The notes below the pieces were generated by a model. The model had not been told where the DNA came from. It was given only the letters and a program-made list of their open reading frames with translations, and made no database searches. A DNA stretch of 64,000 nt from NCBI GenBank assembly GCA_033002965.1, contig JAURVB010013838.1:1-64000 (forward strand), in the 5' to 3' direction. This DNA comes from Piper betle (Eukaryota > Streptophyta > Magnoliopsida > Piperales > Piperaceae). A program made the translations under genes and the position numbers. Shown in pieces: positions 34,466 through 46,547 of this stretch (position 1 is its first letter; the number at the start of each line of letters is the position of its first letter).

Positions 34466-34469
34466 CCTT

Positions 34470-35700
34470 TTTTTAATAGTGAACATTGATAATGACATCG
34501 ACTATCCAACCGCAGGCCTCACGGCGGCCACCAATGCCACAGGAGGAGGATGAGGGGTTAGAGTTTTTTGTTTTTTTTATTTTTTTAAGAATAGATCTAT
34601 GGTCAAGGATGACTTAGATCAAACCTTGGTTTTTTACCTAGATCAAACTTTAATTTTTTACCCGGGCTCCTCCAATCAGCCCTATATATATATATAAAAT
34701 AATAATAATAATAATAATTTAAATTCGAACATAAATTAGAATTTAAGTTCATAAATAAATACTCGAATAAATTATAATTTATTACCAAACTCATCTTACT
34801 CATTTTGGATTCATGTTTGGCTATATTCAAACAATATTAATAAATTAAACCAAAAAGTAAATAAAGGAAAATATAAAATATGAGGGTGATTCTCATATCC
34901 AAACTTTATTTAGAAGCATCCATCTTCTTCCCCTTTGGCATATAACATAAATCAAGTTATGTCAGTTGCCAAATACATATTCATGTTTTTTGAAGTGATA
35001 TAAATGAGATTCCCCTGGCTTGGTTCGTGTTCTAAATATTTTTTAAAATATATTCTATTTAAATAATTTGGAGTTGAATTAGGATCAAGAGTTAAACCTA
35101 AACAAATTGAATATTAGACAAACTTCTTCCAAAACAAATTGATGTTTGGACATATAGTCAAACGACATCAATAAATTAAAAAGCAAAACTAAAAAAACCA
35201 ATAAATAAATAAATAAATATAGTATGACATGAAATTCATTAACTTCATCCCTCATCTAATACCTATTGAAATAAGATCATGTTTAAAAATAAAAATGAAC
35301 AATAAATCTTTTAACTTAATTAACTTTTAAAGAAATGACTTACAAATAACTTAGTCCATTACATTATACTTTAAACCGAATCGTTACAAATGTCGACCAC
35401 AAAAACTGATTGCTCTCAAAAGGCAAAACTGAGAAATAAAATCCGTTGGCCAAAACCAAATGTAGAAGAGGCTACTAAAAAGTTTTAACATTAAGAATGA
35501 CAAATTATGAGAAGAGCAAACTAGAATATAGACTGGGAACCTAAATTAATTGGATTGTTGCATCGATAAGTAATAGTAGTCTGCATATTAGCTAAGTAGA
35601 GTTTATTGAACTTTTATTTCGTTCAGGCGGTATTAGAGTCGATTTTGCGAACAATATCAGAAAATTAAAAGAACCAAAACTGAAAAGCCGAAAAATAAAA
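34470..35700. other. AT-rich intergenic DNA upstream of the KH gene
   Basis: No gene. 34.60-34.70 kb ('gatcaaactttaattttttacccgggctcc' style sequence followed by a TA repeat) resembles the terminal sequence of the GC-rich repeats at 8.9 and 20.85 kb, and may be a decayed end of a related element. 34.72-34.95 kb resembles 7.78-7.99 kb. The last 100 bp before 35,824 are probably the 5' untranslated region of the KH gene. Confidence 0.45.
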
Positions 35701-35823
35701 GGGGGTACGAGTACGACCCTCAAACTATAATCCAAAAGTCCGTGTTCTTCGCTCTTTGAACGTCCGTAAAAGTCGGAGTCGAATCGGGGGCGAATTCGAA
35801 GAGGAGATTTCGAAGTTGCGATC

Positions 35824-38800
35824 ATGGAGTCCCCCGACTACGCCTCCTCCCCCGACGCCACCCCCAATCCCCCCAAATCGCCGTCCCCCGGTGCGTGCTC
35901 AGTTTTTTTCTCCCCGATTTTTTGGGTGTAGTTTTCATTGCTTTGTGTGGAATTTGTTGTTTGTTGATCGTAGGTGGTGTTTGTTGATCGTAGATGGAAT
36001 TGGGATGTTTGGGGTGCGGTTTTGGAGGTAGATTTGGGGTTTGGGGAGTTGAAATGTTGTTTGTTGGTGTGGATGATCGGGTTTGGGTTTTTTGGGAGGT
36101 TGATTCGGTTGTTGTATGGATGAAGGATTGAGATTGTAGTGTGGATTTGTTGTGTTGTTCGGTTATGAGGTTCCCCAATCACAATGGGAATTGGTTTACG
36201 GGGGAAATGATCATGAATTTGGTCGAACAAAGTTGGGGATATGCTTAGAAGGATTTTTAGTATCGATTTAGTCTTGTTTTCTTTTTTGGATGTTTACTTG
36301 ATGGCATTTGTTGTATGGATGAAGGGTATGTGAATTAGGTTATACAAGGTTGGATATATGCTTAGGAGGTTGCTTGGTATTGATGTAGCCCTGTTCTTTT
36401 TGGATGTCTACATGGTAACAATTTGTTATAGGGAGAATGGTGTGCGAACGCCAAATTAGGGTACACAAGCTTGGAAATCTGCTTCGAAGGTTACCTGATA
36501 TTGATTGAATATATATTTTTTGATGTTTATTTGGTAACATTTTTTGGTGCAGAGGGAGGGTATGTGAATTAGGTTATGCAACGTTGGAAATGAGGTTACC
36601 TGATATCGATTTAGTTTGTTTTTTGCATGTGTTTACTTGGTAACATTTTTTGTATAGAGGAAGGGTATGTGAAGTAGGTTATACAAGGTTGGAAATGTGC
36701 GAAGGGGGTTGCATGGTATCGATTTAGTGTTTTATTGGATGTTTACTTGGTAACCTTTGTTGTATAGAGGAAGATCGTACAAGGTTGGAAATTTGCTTAG
36801 AAGGTTGCTTGGTGTCGATTATTTGGTTTTAGTTTAGTTTTGGGTGTTTGTTGGGTAGCATTTGTTGTACAGAGGAAGATTCGTGAATTATGTCATACCC
36901 GGTTGACCATATGTTTAGAAGGTTGCCTGCTAATACCTTTTTATCATATAGAACATATATATTTAATTATCTCTTTCACCAATATGTTTTTGTTGAGAGG
37001 CAGTTTGTGAATGAATAGATTGAATTAGTTAAAGTTGAAGACTCCACGAGGTCATCCTTTTTCTTTTTTCTGATTGCTGTCTATGTAACCTGCAAATCTA
37101 ACAAATACATAACATAATGCACGGCTTTCTTCCTTCCTTTCTTGCTGTGATCATGCTTTCTTTTCTATTAAATTATTGCAAAAAAATTTTAATGTATACT
37201 GTTTGTGGCCAGTAAGAATAAGTTGTTACATATGTTTTCTCACTTTTAACATCAAGCAGTTAAATCTTTTCATTTTCTCCTGGTCTGGATCTTTCATATG
37301 GTATAATAACGTAAAGAGAAAACAACTTATATTTATATTTTCTTTTCTTTATATTTATATAATAGGTGTTCTTTTTTTTCTTCATTTATGTGATGTGCTG
37401 TCCATAATTTAAGTTTTTTGTGTCTTTAGATGATAGAGAGAAAACATCGTACATTAGATTCCTCATATCAAATGCAGAAGCTGGGTCTATCATTGGGAAA
37501 GGGGGATCAACAATAACAGAATTTCAATCACTATCTGGAACTCGCATCCAGTTATCCCGTAATCAAGAATTTTTCCCTGGGACATCTGATCGGATTATTA
37601 TGATTTCTGGTAGCTTTCATGAAGTAATTAATGCAACAGAGCTGATACAAAAGAAGTTGTTGGATGAGGTTTGAGTTCTTTAAAAATTTCTGTATGAAAA
37701 TGGCACTTGGATTCTATTAAGAAATAGGGACTGACATGTATTGCCATGTTGATATCTTTCTCATTGGTTAAACTGTTAAAGTCACATTTTACATGGTTGA
37801 TTTAACGATCTTGTGGCTTGGACAAGCCTGCAGCTTTTGAATCTTCTGTGTTACATTCTATTTGTCCTTCTTATGTTATTTAATTTGCCTTTTTTACCGT
37901 CAGCTGCAAGCACGAGCAGAAGAGGGGGTTGAAGCTGATGGGATGTTGAGATTGAGAGTTATTGTTCCAAACAGCTCTTGTGGTGCCATAATTGGAAAAG
38001 GAGGATCTACTATTAAGTATGGTTCTTGTTCATCTCTTTAAGAAGAGGGGAAGGGGGGAGGGTGAACAGTGCTCATAATCATAACGCATGCTTTATGGTG
38101 ACCTTTATTGTTCCCTTTTTTAATAGTGAGCATTTCTTTATGCTTGTCATTGTGGATTAAATGTGGCGATTTGCATGTTAAATTACTGGATGTGTAATGC
38201 TGCCATTGGTTTATGTGCTTTCTTCTGTGTTCAATTATATATTGATAAGATCATGTTAATAATGGTCGTGCCAAATCAAATGTGTTTTATTGTTCATGCA
38301 TTTGATTGGTGCTGCAGGTGAGCAAACATTCATGCTGTTTAAGAGTTCGTTTCTTTGATAAAGTCTTCTCTACAGACACTGAATTGTTATTGCTACTCAT
38401 GCACTTTGCCTTGTCAGTGTTTAGTGATTGTGAATTTCATTAGTAATTACTAAAATTTGTTGTGTAAGGTATTTGCCATTTTGCTTTTGTATTTCCATTT
38501 TATTTTCCTTGATCACTTGCTCTTTCAGGATCATTGGGTAACTAATGTAGAACGAATGAGGTTTCCTTTGTGGGATTAAGTTATATTACTCTATCCATGT
38601 GTTCACCTGCAGTGGTTAAAAGTGTTTGCACGGATTTATAAGTGCTGGTGTCGTCACTAATAAGCAAAGTCATCCTTTCCTAATAGCTTAGTTTTGCTAT
38701 AAAAGTGGTAAAGTGACTTCATAAATGCTGTTCCATGATTAACTACCCAATGTATGTGATGATGTGAAAGTTTTGAAGGCTTGTGGGTGAATGTTAAAGA

Positions 38801-41123
38801 AAGAAATGATCCATTTATTTGGTGGTATTTTTTTATTAGAGTGGATAATATCCTTTTCCTTGCTAGTAGATCAGTCTTGTGGACCATTTTTAACAGGATC
38901 TATGCAGCTGGATTTGTAAATAGAAACTCAATTTTTAATTCCTTTTATTTTCTGAATTTTTTTCTATTCTAGTTGTAAGCAAAATTTTTAGCTGTTTTAT
39001 GCATAAGAAATTTGGTAGCAAATGGAAGTGTGATTGATCAGATACAATAGTAGATTTTGATTGGAAAGAAGATGATGCCCAAAAATTTGGGAGGTTGTAG
39101 AAGATAGAACCAACAATATACAAAGAATTTCAGGGGATTATGAGATAAATCTGTGATCTAACCAAGTTTCTTTTTTTTTCATTGATCAACAATTCTTTAC
39201 AATGGTGGGAAATACTCATGTATATAGTCTATCAAAACCCAAATAAAAAATGACAAAATTTTATTAAAAACCCTCTCAAATAAAGAAATTTCATGAAAAC
39301 TCCCTAAAAATAATCATGCTACCAAGTATATAGATGAGTAATTCAAAAAACCCAAATATATTTTTAATCACCCCAAAATTGCTATGTCAAAATTAGTTTG
39401 TTCTGAATTAGTTGGTAACACTGAGTTTGTTCAGTCATGTAGATTTTTAGTCTTGAGTAACATTTTAAACTAGTCAAACTTGTTGTATTGATATTTATAT
39501 GTTCGCTGGAATTTGTCAGGTCATTTCAAGAAGAATCTCATGCTGGGATAAAGATATCGCAGCAGGATAACTTATATATGGTAGTGAACGACAGGCTTCT
39601 TACTATCTCTGGCACTTTAGAAGAGCAAATGAGGGCATTGTTTTTGGTTATGTCAAAATTGACTGAAGATCCTCACTATTCACAAATGGTGAGCACACCA
39701 TTCTCATATGCAGGTATGAACTGCTTTTTTGTTTAAATAAATACGATTGGTTGTGATGCCTCTGTGCCTTAAGAAACTTTTACTATCTGTTCTTGTTTAC
39801 TTTTTTGTTATATGAATATCGAGATTAAGCTCTTTGTTTTTTATCCCTTTTTTTTTATAAGGTTGCAATTTATATATTTGGGCCTATTTGGATTGGGTTT
39901 GGATGGCTGTTAGTATGTAAAAAGAGAAAAATGGTTAAATTATGAACCATTTTTATATCATTCTTCACATAAATGAAACTGAATTAATCTTTTTAATGGG
40001 CACAAAACTTTTCATATGACTACATATCTTAGACTTTAACTTTTCTGCTAATAATGGCCTGATTGGACAATTGCATCTTGTTTGGAACAGGATCATATAA
40101 TTATGGATCCAATGGCATGGAAGGATATTATTATCAGAATAACAAGGTTAGCTTTATTGCTTTAATTAAAGGAAGATGTCTTTCTCTTTTCTCCCTGGTT
40201 ATTGCTTCAATTGAATTTTTCTGGGACGGTTCTTCATCCAATGTTAATAAAGCCTCTTTTTTCAAAACCATCTTGTTTATATCTATAGTATTGATAGTTG
40301 CCTTTCTTTTGTTGACATACATATCTAATGATACAGATTGTTCTTTTTTCTTTTAGTTTGTGTTTTTTCCTTAAATTTCAGTTACACTGGATGTAATTAC
40401 TGTAAAAACAGTATTGCTTTGTAGTGGCAAGCGTTTTTTTATCCTGTGATAAAGACCAAGATTTTCTTGAAATCAAACAACAAATAGGATTTTAGTATCA
40501 ATTTACATCTTTTGCTTGGTAGTAATTTTTTTATTCAAATTGGAGCAAGGATAGTGGGGAAGGCTGATTATGATAGTTTCCTGTATTTCTATCTAAATGA
40601 TATATACTAGCATGACTTATCTATCTTCATCTGTTAAAAGAATAAAAGTATCGTTTGTTACTTGTCATGGTTGCAGGGCTTGATGTCTCCATCAGGTGCA
40701 AGGCCATATGATGAGGATCGAAACAACTCGCTGACCATTGCTGTGGCTGATGAGCATATTGGAGCCATTGTTGGTCGTGGTGGGAGAAACATCATGGAGA
40801 TCTCCCAAGTATGTGACTTACTATTTTATCCTGTCTGATCAACCTCAGCAATTGCTGAAACTATTAATGTGTTTGGCAGGCTACTGGGACCAAGATAAAG
40901 ATATCAGATAGAGGTGATTTTATGGCTGGCACTTCTGACAGGTAAATTTTAAAATATAAGCTTCTGCAAAGTAGCTTAAGCCACTTTGACAAAATAACAA
41001 TCTCATGATCTGTTTTCACTTTGGTTTGTCAGGAAAGTAACAATAAGTGGATCACAAAAGGCAATCCGTTCAGCGGAGTTGATGATTATGAACAAGGTAT
41101 CTGTTAGTGCTGAGAGAACATAG
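35824..41123 (+). CDS. BTR1: BTR1-like triple-KH RNA-binding protein (8 exons)
   Basis: Exons: 35,824-35,890, 37,430-37,668, 37,904-38,016, 39,520-39,713, 40,091-40,146, 40,677-40,808, 40,880-40,941, 41,033-41,123. All introns are GT-AG and the joined frame gives 317 residues. KH1 has the GxxG loop GKGG at 45-48, KH2 GKGG at 133-136, KH3 GRGG at 256-259. Diagnostic strings are [19 protein letters not shown] (KH1), [14 protein letters not shown] (KH2) and [11 protein letters not shown] (KH3). This is the plant PCBP/Nova-type family of Arabidopsis BTR1L (At5g04430, recalled), a single-stranded RNA binder reported to bind tobamovirus RNA. Compared with BTR1L as I remember it, the linker between KH2 and KH3 is short (exon 5 is only 56 bp). 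The start is supported by an acidic, proline-rich first exon joining in frame. Intron 1 is long (1.5 kb) and contains a minisatellite. Confidence 0.93.
36220..36930 (+). repeat. Minisatellite in intron 1 of the KH gene
   Basis: About seven imperfect tandem units of roughly 95-125 bp. Each carries the order 'gaggaagg(g)tatgtgaa', 'gttatacaaggttgga', 'atatgcttagaaggttgc', 'tggtatcgatttag', 'gatgtttacttggtaacat'. Units begin near 36,225, 36,335, 36,455, 36,560, 36,665, 36,775 and 36,880. Lengths vary by small indels. No coding potential. Confidence 0.85.
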
Positions 41124-42425
41124 TTCTATACTAATGGGAGCCACTTTCTTGTTAAACGCTTTCAACTTCATTAATTTTTATGGCTTTTTCATTCTAACAA
41201 AAAATTGGTTATGCATCACTTTTGGAAGTTGAGAAAGGTGAGTCCGGATGCAAGTACACATGACGACTAAAAGTTCAGTTGAGTAGATCTGTTTGCAGAG
41301 GTGGCATTTGTTACCAGTGTGGCATTTCTTTTACATTTTCTGATAGGATTCATATGTAAATTATGTAGAGTCTAAGATTTTAATCCCATAAGATTTGGAA
41401 ATAAAAAAGTTTTTGTTTATGGTGTTTTGAGATGTGCAGACTAGTGTTTTTTTGCGTCGTGGTTATGAAAAAATGTACTATGTTCTAGGGTGATGGTTGG
41501 AATAGGTAGAACGGAGATGGAAAAATTGCACTCTCTCCTTCGCCATTGTACGCTAGATTATGGCAATGGCGATGATAATATTGGTGCTGATGCAAAATTC
41601 ATTTCATATTTATTTGAATTTATTTGATGGTGACGCAAAACACTTTCATTAATCGTTATTAAGGTGAACTACTTACAACACAAGAAATATGCCTATTATA
41701 TAACTTCTTCAAGTAAAAATTTTCATGACAAGAATCCCAACCCCCTGCTCCTTAAAAGATTTAAGAACACTCTTTTGCTGGAAGGCTCTCGAGCAGAAAC
41801 TCGAAGTACGAACTCATCACTTACAAACTGGATTGGAGTGCATAAAGCATTCGTTGCTCAACGCTCTTTATCATGATCGAAGGACGGTACATTCTCTCTG
41901 GAAATTGGCTGCGGGTGCTTAAGGCAGAATGATGCAACCCAAAAAAACGTTCACGTACGTTAAATTGTTACACAACAACAGAAGTTAAATATGTTATGAT
42001 TTTAGAAGTTCTAATCTACTCACAATCTTTGATATCATACAGTATCCTCATTTTTCATTCAAGAAGGGGGTTGAAGAGATAGATCACACTAAAACGTTCA
42101 CTAATGGGATTCCTTTTTATTACCCCCATCCATTGCATAACTGTATGGGGTAGCCTTTGATTGTGATAGATATACTTTTATCCCACGGAACTGTGACAAG
42201 TGTACTTCAAAATCTACCAAACTAAACATGACCCCAAAATTAGCCTGTACTTGTAACGTTCTTGTACGAGTCCAGAACATCTCATTAACCAGATGGGCAA
42301 ATTCGTTTTGCTCACCTTCATAATATCAATCACAACAACAATGGACAGATTCGTTTTTGCTTAATACGACACCGTCAATTTGTAGAACAAGCTAAAACAG
42401 CTTGCAAATGTCTTCATAGTCCATG
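41124..42425. other. KH gene 3' region and intergenic DNA
   Basis: 41.12-41.3 kb is presumably the 3' untranslated region. 41,725-41,922 has a plus-strand frame (LKDLRTLFCWKALEQKLEVR...) with protein-like composition but no family I recognise and no splice context; treat it as doubtful. Confidence 0.35.
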
Positions 42426-42429
42426 GCTT

Positions 42430-42570
42430 GAAGTGTTGGGTTTGTCCCGCATCGGTCGTAGAGGTTGTTGGTGACTTGTATATGAAAGCTAATGGGAAAG
42501 CACTTATTCCTTAAGTTAATTTTTGGATTAAGAGAAGCTCGTGACACCTATTACGAGTTTCTATCAGTAT
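42430..42570. repeat. Dispersed repeat, copy 1
   Basis: Shares 'attccttaagttaatttttg' and an upstream 'tgttg(a/g)gg(g/t)tt(t/g)(a/g)tcccgcatc'-type phrase with 44,425-44,565. It is the kind of sequence found in plant LTR ends, but no element boundaries are visible. Confidence 0.55.
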
Positions 42571-43120
42571 TTACAAAAATCAACCCTACATTTGACCATT
42601 TATTGATGGCATAAGAATAGCCATCTATGATTCGGTTGGGATTTTGGCCAAACACTTGCATCTGGCGCTGGTGGCTCTCGCTCATGCAGTGGCACTTCGA
42701 ACCCGATTTATTGAGAGCAGAAGTTGAGATGGCAGCACAATGTTTTGAGAGTATGCCCTTCCTGTTTGCATAGAGAAAGAGGTAGTCAGAAGCCGCTTCC
42801 TCATTTGATCATTTCATCACATTGTCTGCCACATATCAGAAGAATAAGAACTCTCCTCAAAAAAAAAAAACTTTCTTAACAAGAAGAGTGAGAACTTTTT
42901 TTCTCTAATTATTATTTTTTTGATATGATCCATTCTGGATGGTATTTACAATCATAGCAAAAGTAGCTAGCCTTTTGATAAAACTAGATGTCCTAGTTTC
43001 AGACAAATCAGGAAGGTGATTTAGAAGAAGAAAGGAAGCAAACGACGTCCAATGATGCATGATAGCTGAGGCCAAGAAGGTGCAGATGGTGGCGGCCTTT
43101 AAATACAAAATCAATCTCTG
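42571..43120. other. Intergenic DNA, possible RNase H-like scrap
   Basis: 42,608-42,720 reads GIRIAIYDSVGILAKHLHL followed by ALAHAVALRTRF on the plus strand, vaguely like the RNase H domain of plant non-LTR elements. It is too short and diverged to be sure. Nothing else seen. Confidence 0.2.
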
Positions 43121-43125
43121 GAAAA

Positions 43126-43620
43126 TATGAACTTAACCATAAAAAAGTGATCCAACCATGCAACTTCAGCAAGCCACAAGAAACCCACTTTTGCATAGAC
43201 AGAATATGGTACAGAAACCTTTAAAAAATAATAAAAGTAGTGAAGAAAACAACCAAAAATATGGTAAAAACTATAAGGCAACATCCCAGTTAAAGAAAAC
43301 AAAAACTGTTGACTGTCATAGCTCTAACCAATACAACGTCCAATGATGCTTGACCCAAGTTCCAACCTATTCAGTGAACCTCATACCTCAGCCTTCAAAA
43401 TCTTCTGCTTATATACATGATCAAACCAGGCCAGAAAGTTCATAGATACAAATTATGACTGATCCATTTTCAACGTGATTGGCTGATCAAAATCCCCCTT
43501 ATCCAAAGAGGTGTGTTAACATATTCGAGAATCAGGAGAGTAGTAGGTGAATAATGAAAGCCACATATGACGTGACATGAGATAAAATTTAAACCAATAA
43601 AGTCACAGCAGCACTTGAGA
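43126..43620. repeat. Duplicated segment shared with 54.94-56.31 kb
   Basis: 43,126-43,335 matches 54,938-55,145 at roughly 90 percent by eye. 43,370-43,600 matches 56,065-56,305. In the second copy extra DNA of about 0.9 kb lies between the two blocks. The open frames over the first block (both strands) are not conserved as proteins. Confidence 0.7.
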
Positions 43621-44083
43621 TCCTATTGACAGTTCTTTCTCATCATTCCATCACTTGAGATCAGGCGGATGATGATAGTGATGATTTGTTTACGAGAAAA
43701 ATAATCACAAATTTGATAAGAGGTGATGAGTTAGTTTTCCTAGTAGAAACACCTGAAATCTGTCTTACACAATTTTGTTGAGGACTGGTTTGGTGAAGGT
43801 GCCTTCCTAATTGAACTCTGACAAGTGCTTCTCGTCACAGATTCAATAATGCATCTGCATTGAAGCATTAGAAAAGAAATTAATAATACTTAACTCAACC
43901 CATGACTCTATTTTGGTCAATATAGTTATAGATCTCTCAGCCATTTCATATTGGTGTCGTATCTATCAAAGTGTGAGAGAAACGATCTTCGCCATGTTCA
44001 TGACCTTGTAAACCGAAAAATATTAGCCTTGTTTAACAATTATACACCCGTCAACACTGTATTCATCATTCTTGTTTCTTTAG

Positions 44084-44274
44084 GTGGAATTGCATATGGC
44101 TTAGACCGATTGGTAATGCTTTTAGCTGGTGCAAGCTCAATTAGAGATGTCATAGCTTTTCCTAAGACGACAACGGCTCAATGCGCTCTTACTGGGGATC
44201 CTGCCAAGGTTGATTCTCAGCAATTGAAGCAACTCTCAATATCAAGTTGTATGACCTGCCACAATTTTGCGTGA
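44084..44274 (+). pseudogene. Aspartyl-tRNA synthetase, orphan last exon
   Basis: After an acceptor (TTTCTTTAG) the plus strand reads [16 protein letters not shown], then [20 protein letters not shown], then [11 protein letters not shown] and a stop ten residues later. This is the C-terminal class II catalytic motif 3 region (GLDR) and tail of the bacterial-type organellar AspRS. No upstream AspRS exons are found in the preceding several kb, and the tail after QLSI is not one I recognise. So this is a detached gene end, or the last exon of a gene with most exons deleted. Confidence 0.8.
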
Positions 44275-44424
44275 AGGGTCCATTAGAAATAAATTACTTT
44301 TCTTTTCTTTTTTCGTGCCATTTTATAATTTATTTACCAAGCTGAGCATTATTAAGCTTAGATTTTGATTCACATGTAGGTGTCTTAGACTCTTGATCAT
44401 ATTCAATAAACACAAAAAGGATTT

Positions 44425-44565
44425 GTAATGTGTGAGATGTTGAGGGGTTTATCCCACATCATATATAGAGGTGAGTGGTGGTTTGTATATAGGCTAATGA
44501 GAAAACTTTATTCCTTAAGTTAATTTTTGGATTAAAAAGACTCATAACATTTATTGCAAGTCCCG
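44425..44565. repeat. Dispersed repeat, copy 2
   Basis: Partner of 42,430-42,570 (see there). Confidence 0.55.
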
Positions 44566-46540
44566 TTTAGAAGCCCATTCGACCTAACATGAGATTCACC
44601 ATCCTTTTAATAACAATAAATAATTATTAGTCATTGCTTTGGGTTGCTCTAGCTTACTGCTTTCTTATTATAAATAAATAATGGAAATTTCCCCCGTAAC
44701 GACAAGCCAATTATATTTTTCCTGATTATTCAGAACTTAAGAAATGATAAATTACTTAATGATATCAGGAAAAGTCTAGCTGTATTTCGCACAACTAAAT
44801 GTTTTCAATAATCTTTTTAAAACCAATATAATGTTTTCAATAATCTTGAGTAAAACACTAGGCAAAGCATGAAAAACCAATAAATGTGATGCACTAAGAT
44901 ACTGCTTGTAACCCTGATCATAAAATTTACCATATTTCAACCATCTTTTCTTTGCTTTAGCCTTTAAACTTGGAATTTTGGGTTCATCATATTTGTTAAA
45001 AAACAATTATAAGTTTTTATATACATAAAAAATCAATAGACAAATGATTAAAAGCGGCTAACAAAATTTAATTTTAATTAAATACAAAAATAGAGCAAGT
45101 TAAGTTGTAGTCACACTTCTCAATCTTATCTTGTTATCTTTACTTCATGCTCATCAATCCAGTGATTAATTGAAAACATTCACTTCAATAACGTCTATAT
45201 TAAACAAAATTAAAAATTTTAATCTCTCATAATTAACTCCTACTTCAAGCTCTTCAACCTAAAATCAATTAGATTATTCGAGCGGATCAAGGACAAGGTG
45301 GAGGTGCCCAGATCCTCCCCTTGGCCTCTCCCTTTCAAGCTCATTTGATCGAACCCGCTGCCTTTTTCGTGTTTCCGATCTCCATACCCAAAGGTCTTGA
45401 CCTCTTGTGCATGTCTTGGCTGGTAGTAGAAGTAGCATTGATGTGATCAGTAGGAAATGTGTGGTGTGGTTATTGGATTTGTGCGGCAATTTTATGTTTA
45501 TTGAATGGGATTTTGTGGTACGGTAGTATGAGCTGTTGGAGTGCAGGCTCAGTGCTTGATATTATGCTTGTGAGCTACTGATTTGGTAGCCTAAGTATTG
45601 TGCGCTTCATGTGATGATGCTTGTGCTTTATAGTATTCATTTGGTTTGTTTATGTCACTTAGTTATAATTATAACCAGGTGCAAGTCAATGAGTAGGAGG
45701 TGTTTATATAGATAATGAGAAAAGTAGCATTGTGCATAGAGAGAAGGAACGTTTTAGGTATCTTATCATTGTGCACAAGGTGGTCCTCTTCATATGGATG
45801 AATTCGATTAAGACCATTTGCATAATTAGAAAGAAGCATTGTCCATAGAGGAAAGGTAGGTTTTAGTTATACTTGCTTTGTGCACAAGGGGATCCCCTTT
45901 AGTCTTGGTATGGATGAATTTGATGATCATTAGGGCTTTAGTGTTCGACAATAGGTTGGGTGTTTTATATGAATGTTACATCTTTAGTCCTAAAAAATGC
46001 CTTTTCATTGAATGAAACAGAAGAAAGGGAAAAGTTTCTAACCCGAGATTAAGGTTTCTCTAGCTGTGGTATTGAAACTATTTTCCACAATTATAGCAAG
46101 GTTATAATCTGTGTAAACACTACTAAAATTGCCCTTGTTGATGAAGGGAAAATACCCTAATCATGAGAAGGGTAGAATTCAGAATGTCATGACTTGGAAG
46201 TAATATAGTAATTTCTAATAATATGTCAAGTAGTTTTATTTGTATCCGTCTTACATAGCATATTAGAGATATCAAGAATATACTCAAAATTTAGATAGCA
46301 AAGGAGAAATAATATGTGAACTCTAGTGTTTTGTGGTCTAATGCAAAACTCAATGCTTATGCATGTGTTAAACCTATGATACTTTTTTCTGTTGAACCTC
46401 CAAATATTTTGTAGCTGTTGTGACTAGCAAACCACTTTTGGTCATTGTATTAGCCCTATCTTTAGGCATTATCCTTGTGGCTTGATCAGAATTTGTCTGT
46501 TGTATGACTTGATCAAAACCTCTTTCGATTTTTCAATTGC
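44566..46540. other. Intergenic DNA; imperfect local repeat near 45.8 kb
   Basis: No gene recognised. 45,726-45,800 and 45,832-45,910 are two diverged copies of a unit of about 107 bp ('agcattgt(g/c)catagag', 'ttgtgcacaagg(t/g)g'). The minus-strand frame at 45,274-45,489 is not recognisable. Confidence 0.4.
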
Positions 46541-46547
46541 TTTCAGG

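Noticed and set aside
35756..36031. 91-codon frame running through the start of the KH gene
   Set aside because: It is a different frame from the KH exon 1 ATG and runs into intron 1; the exon 1 to exon 2 junction in the ATG frame is supported by the KH protein.
42608..42770. RNase H-like reading on the plus strand
   Set aside because: Too short and diverged, catalytic residues not visible; kept only as a weak note.
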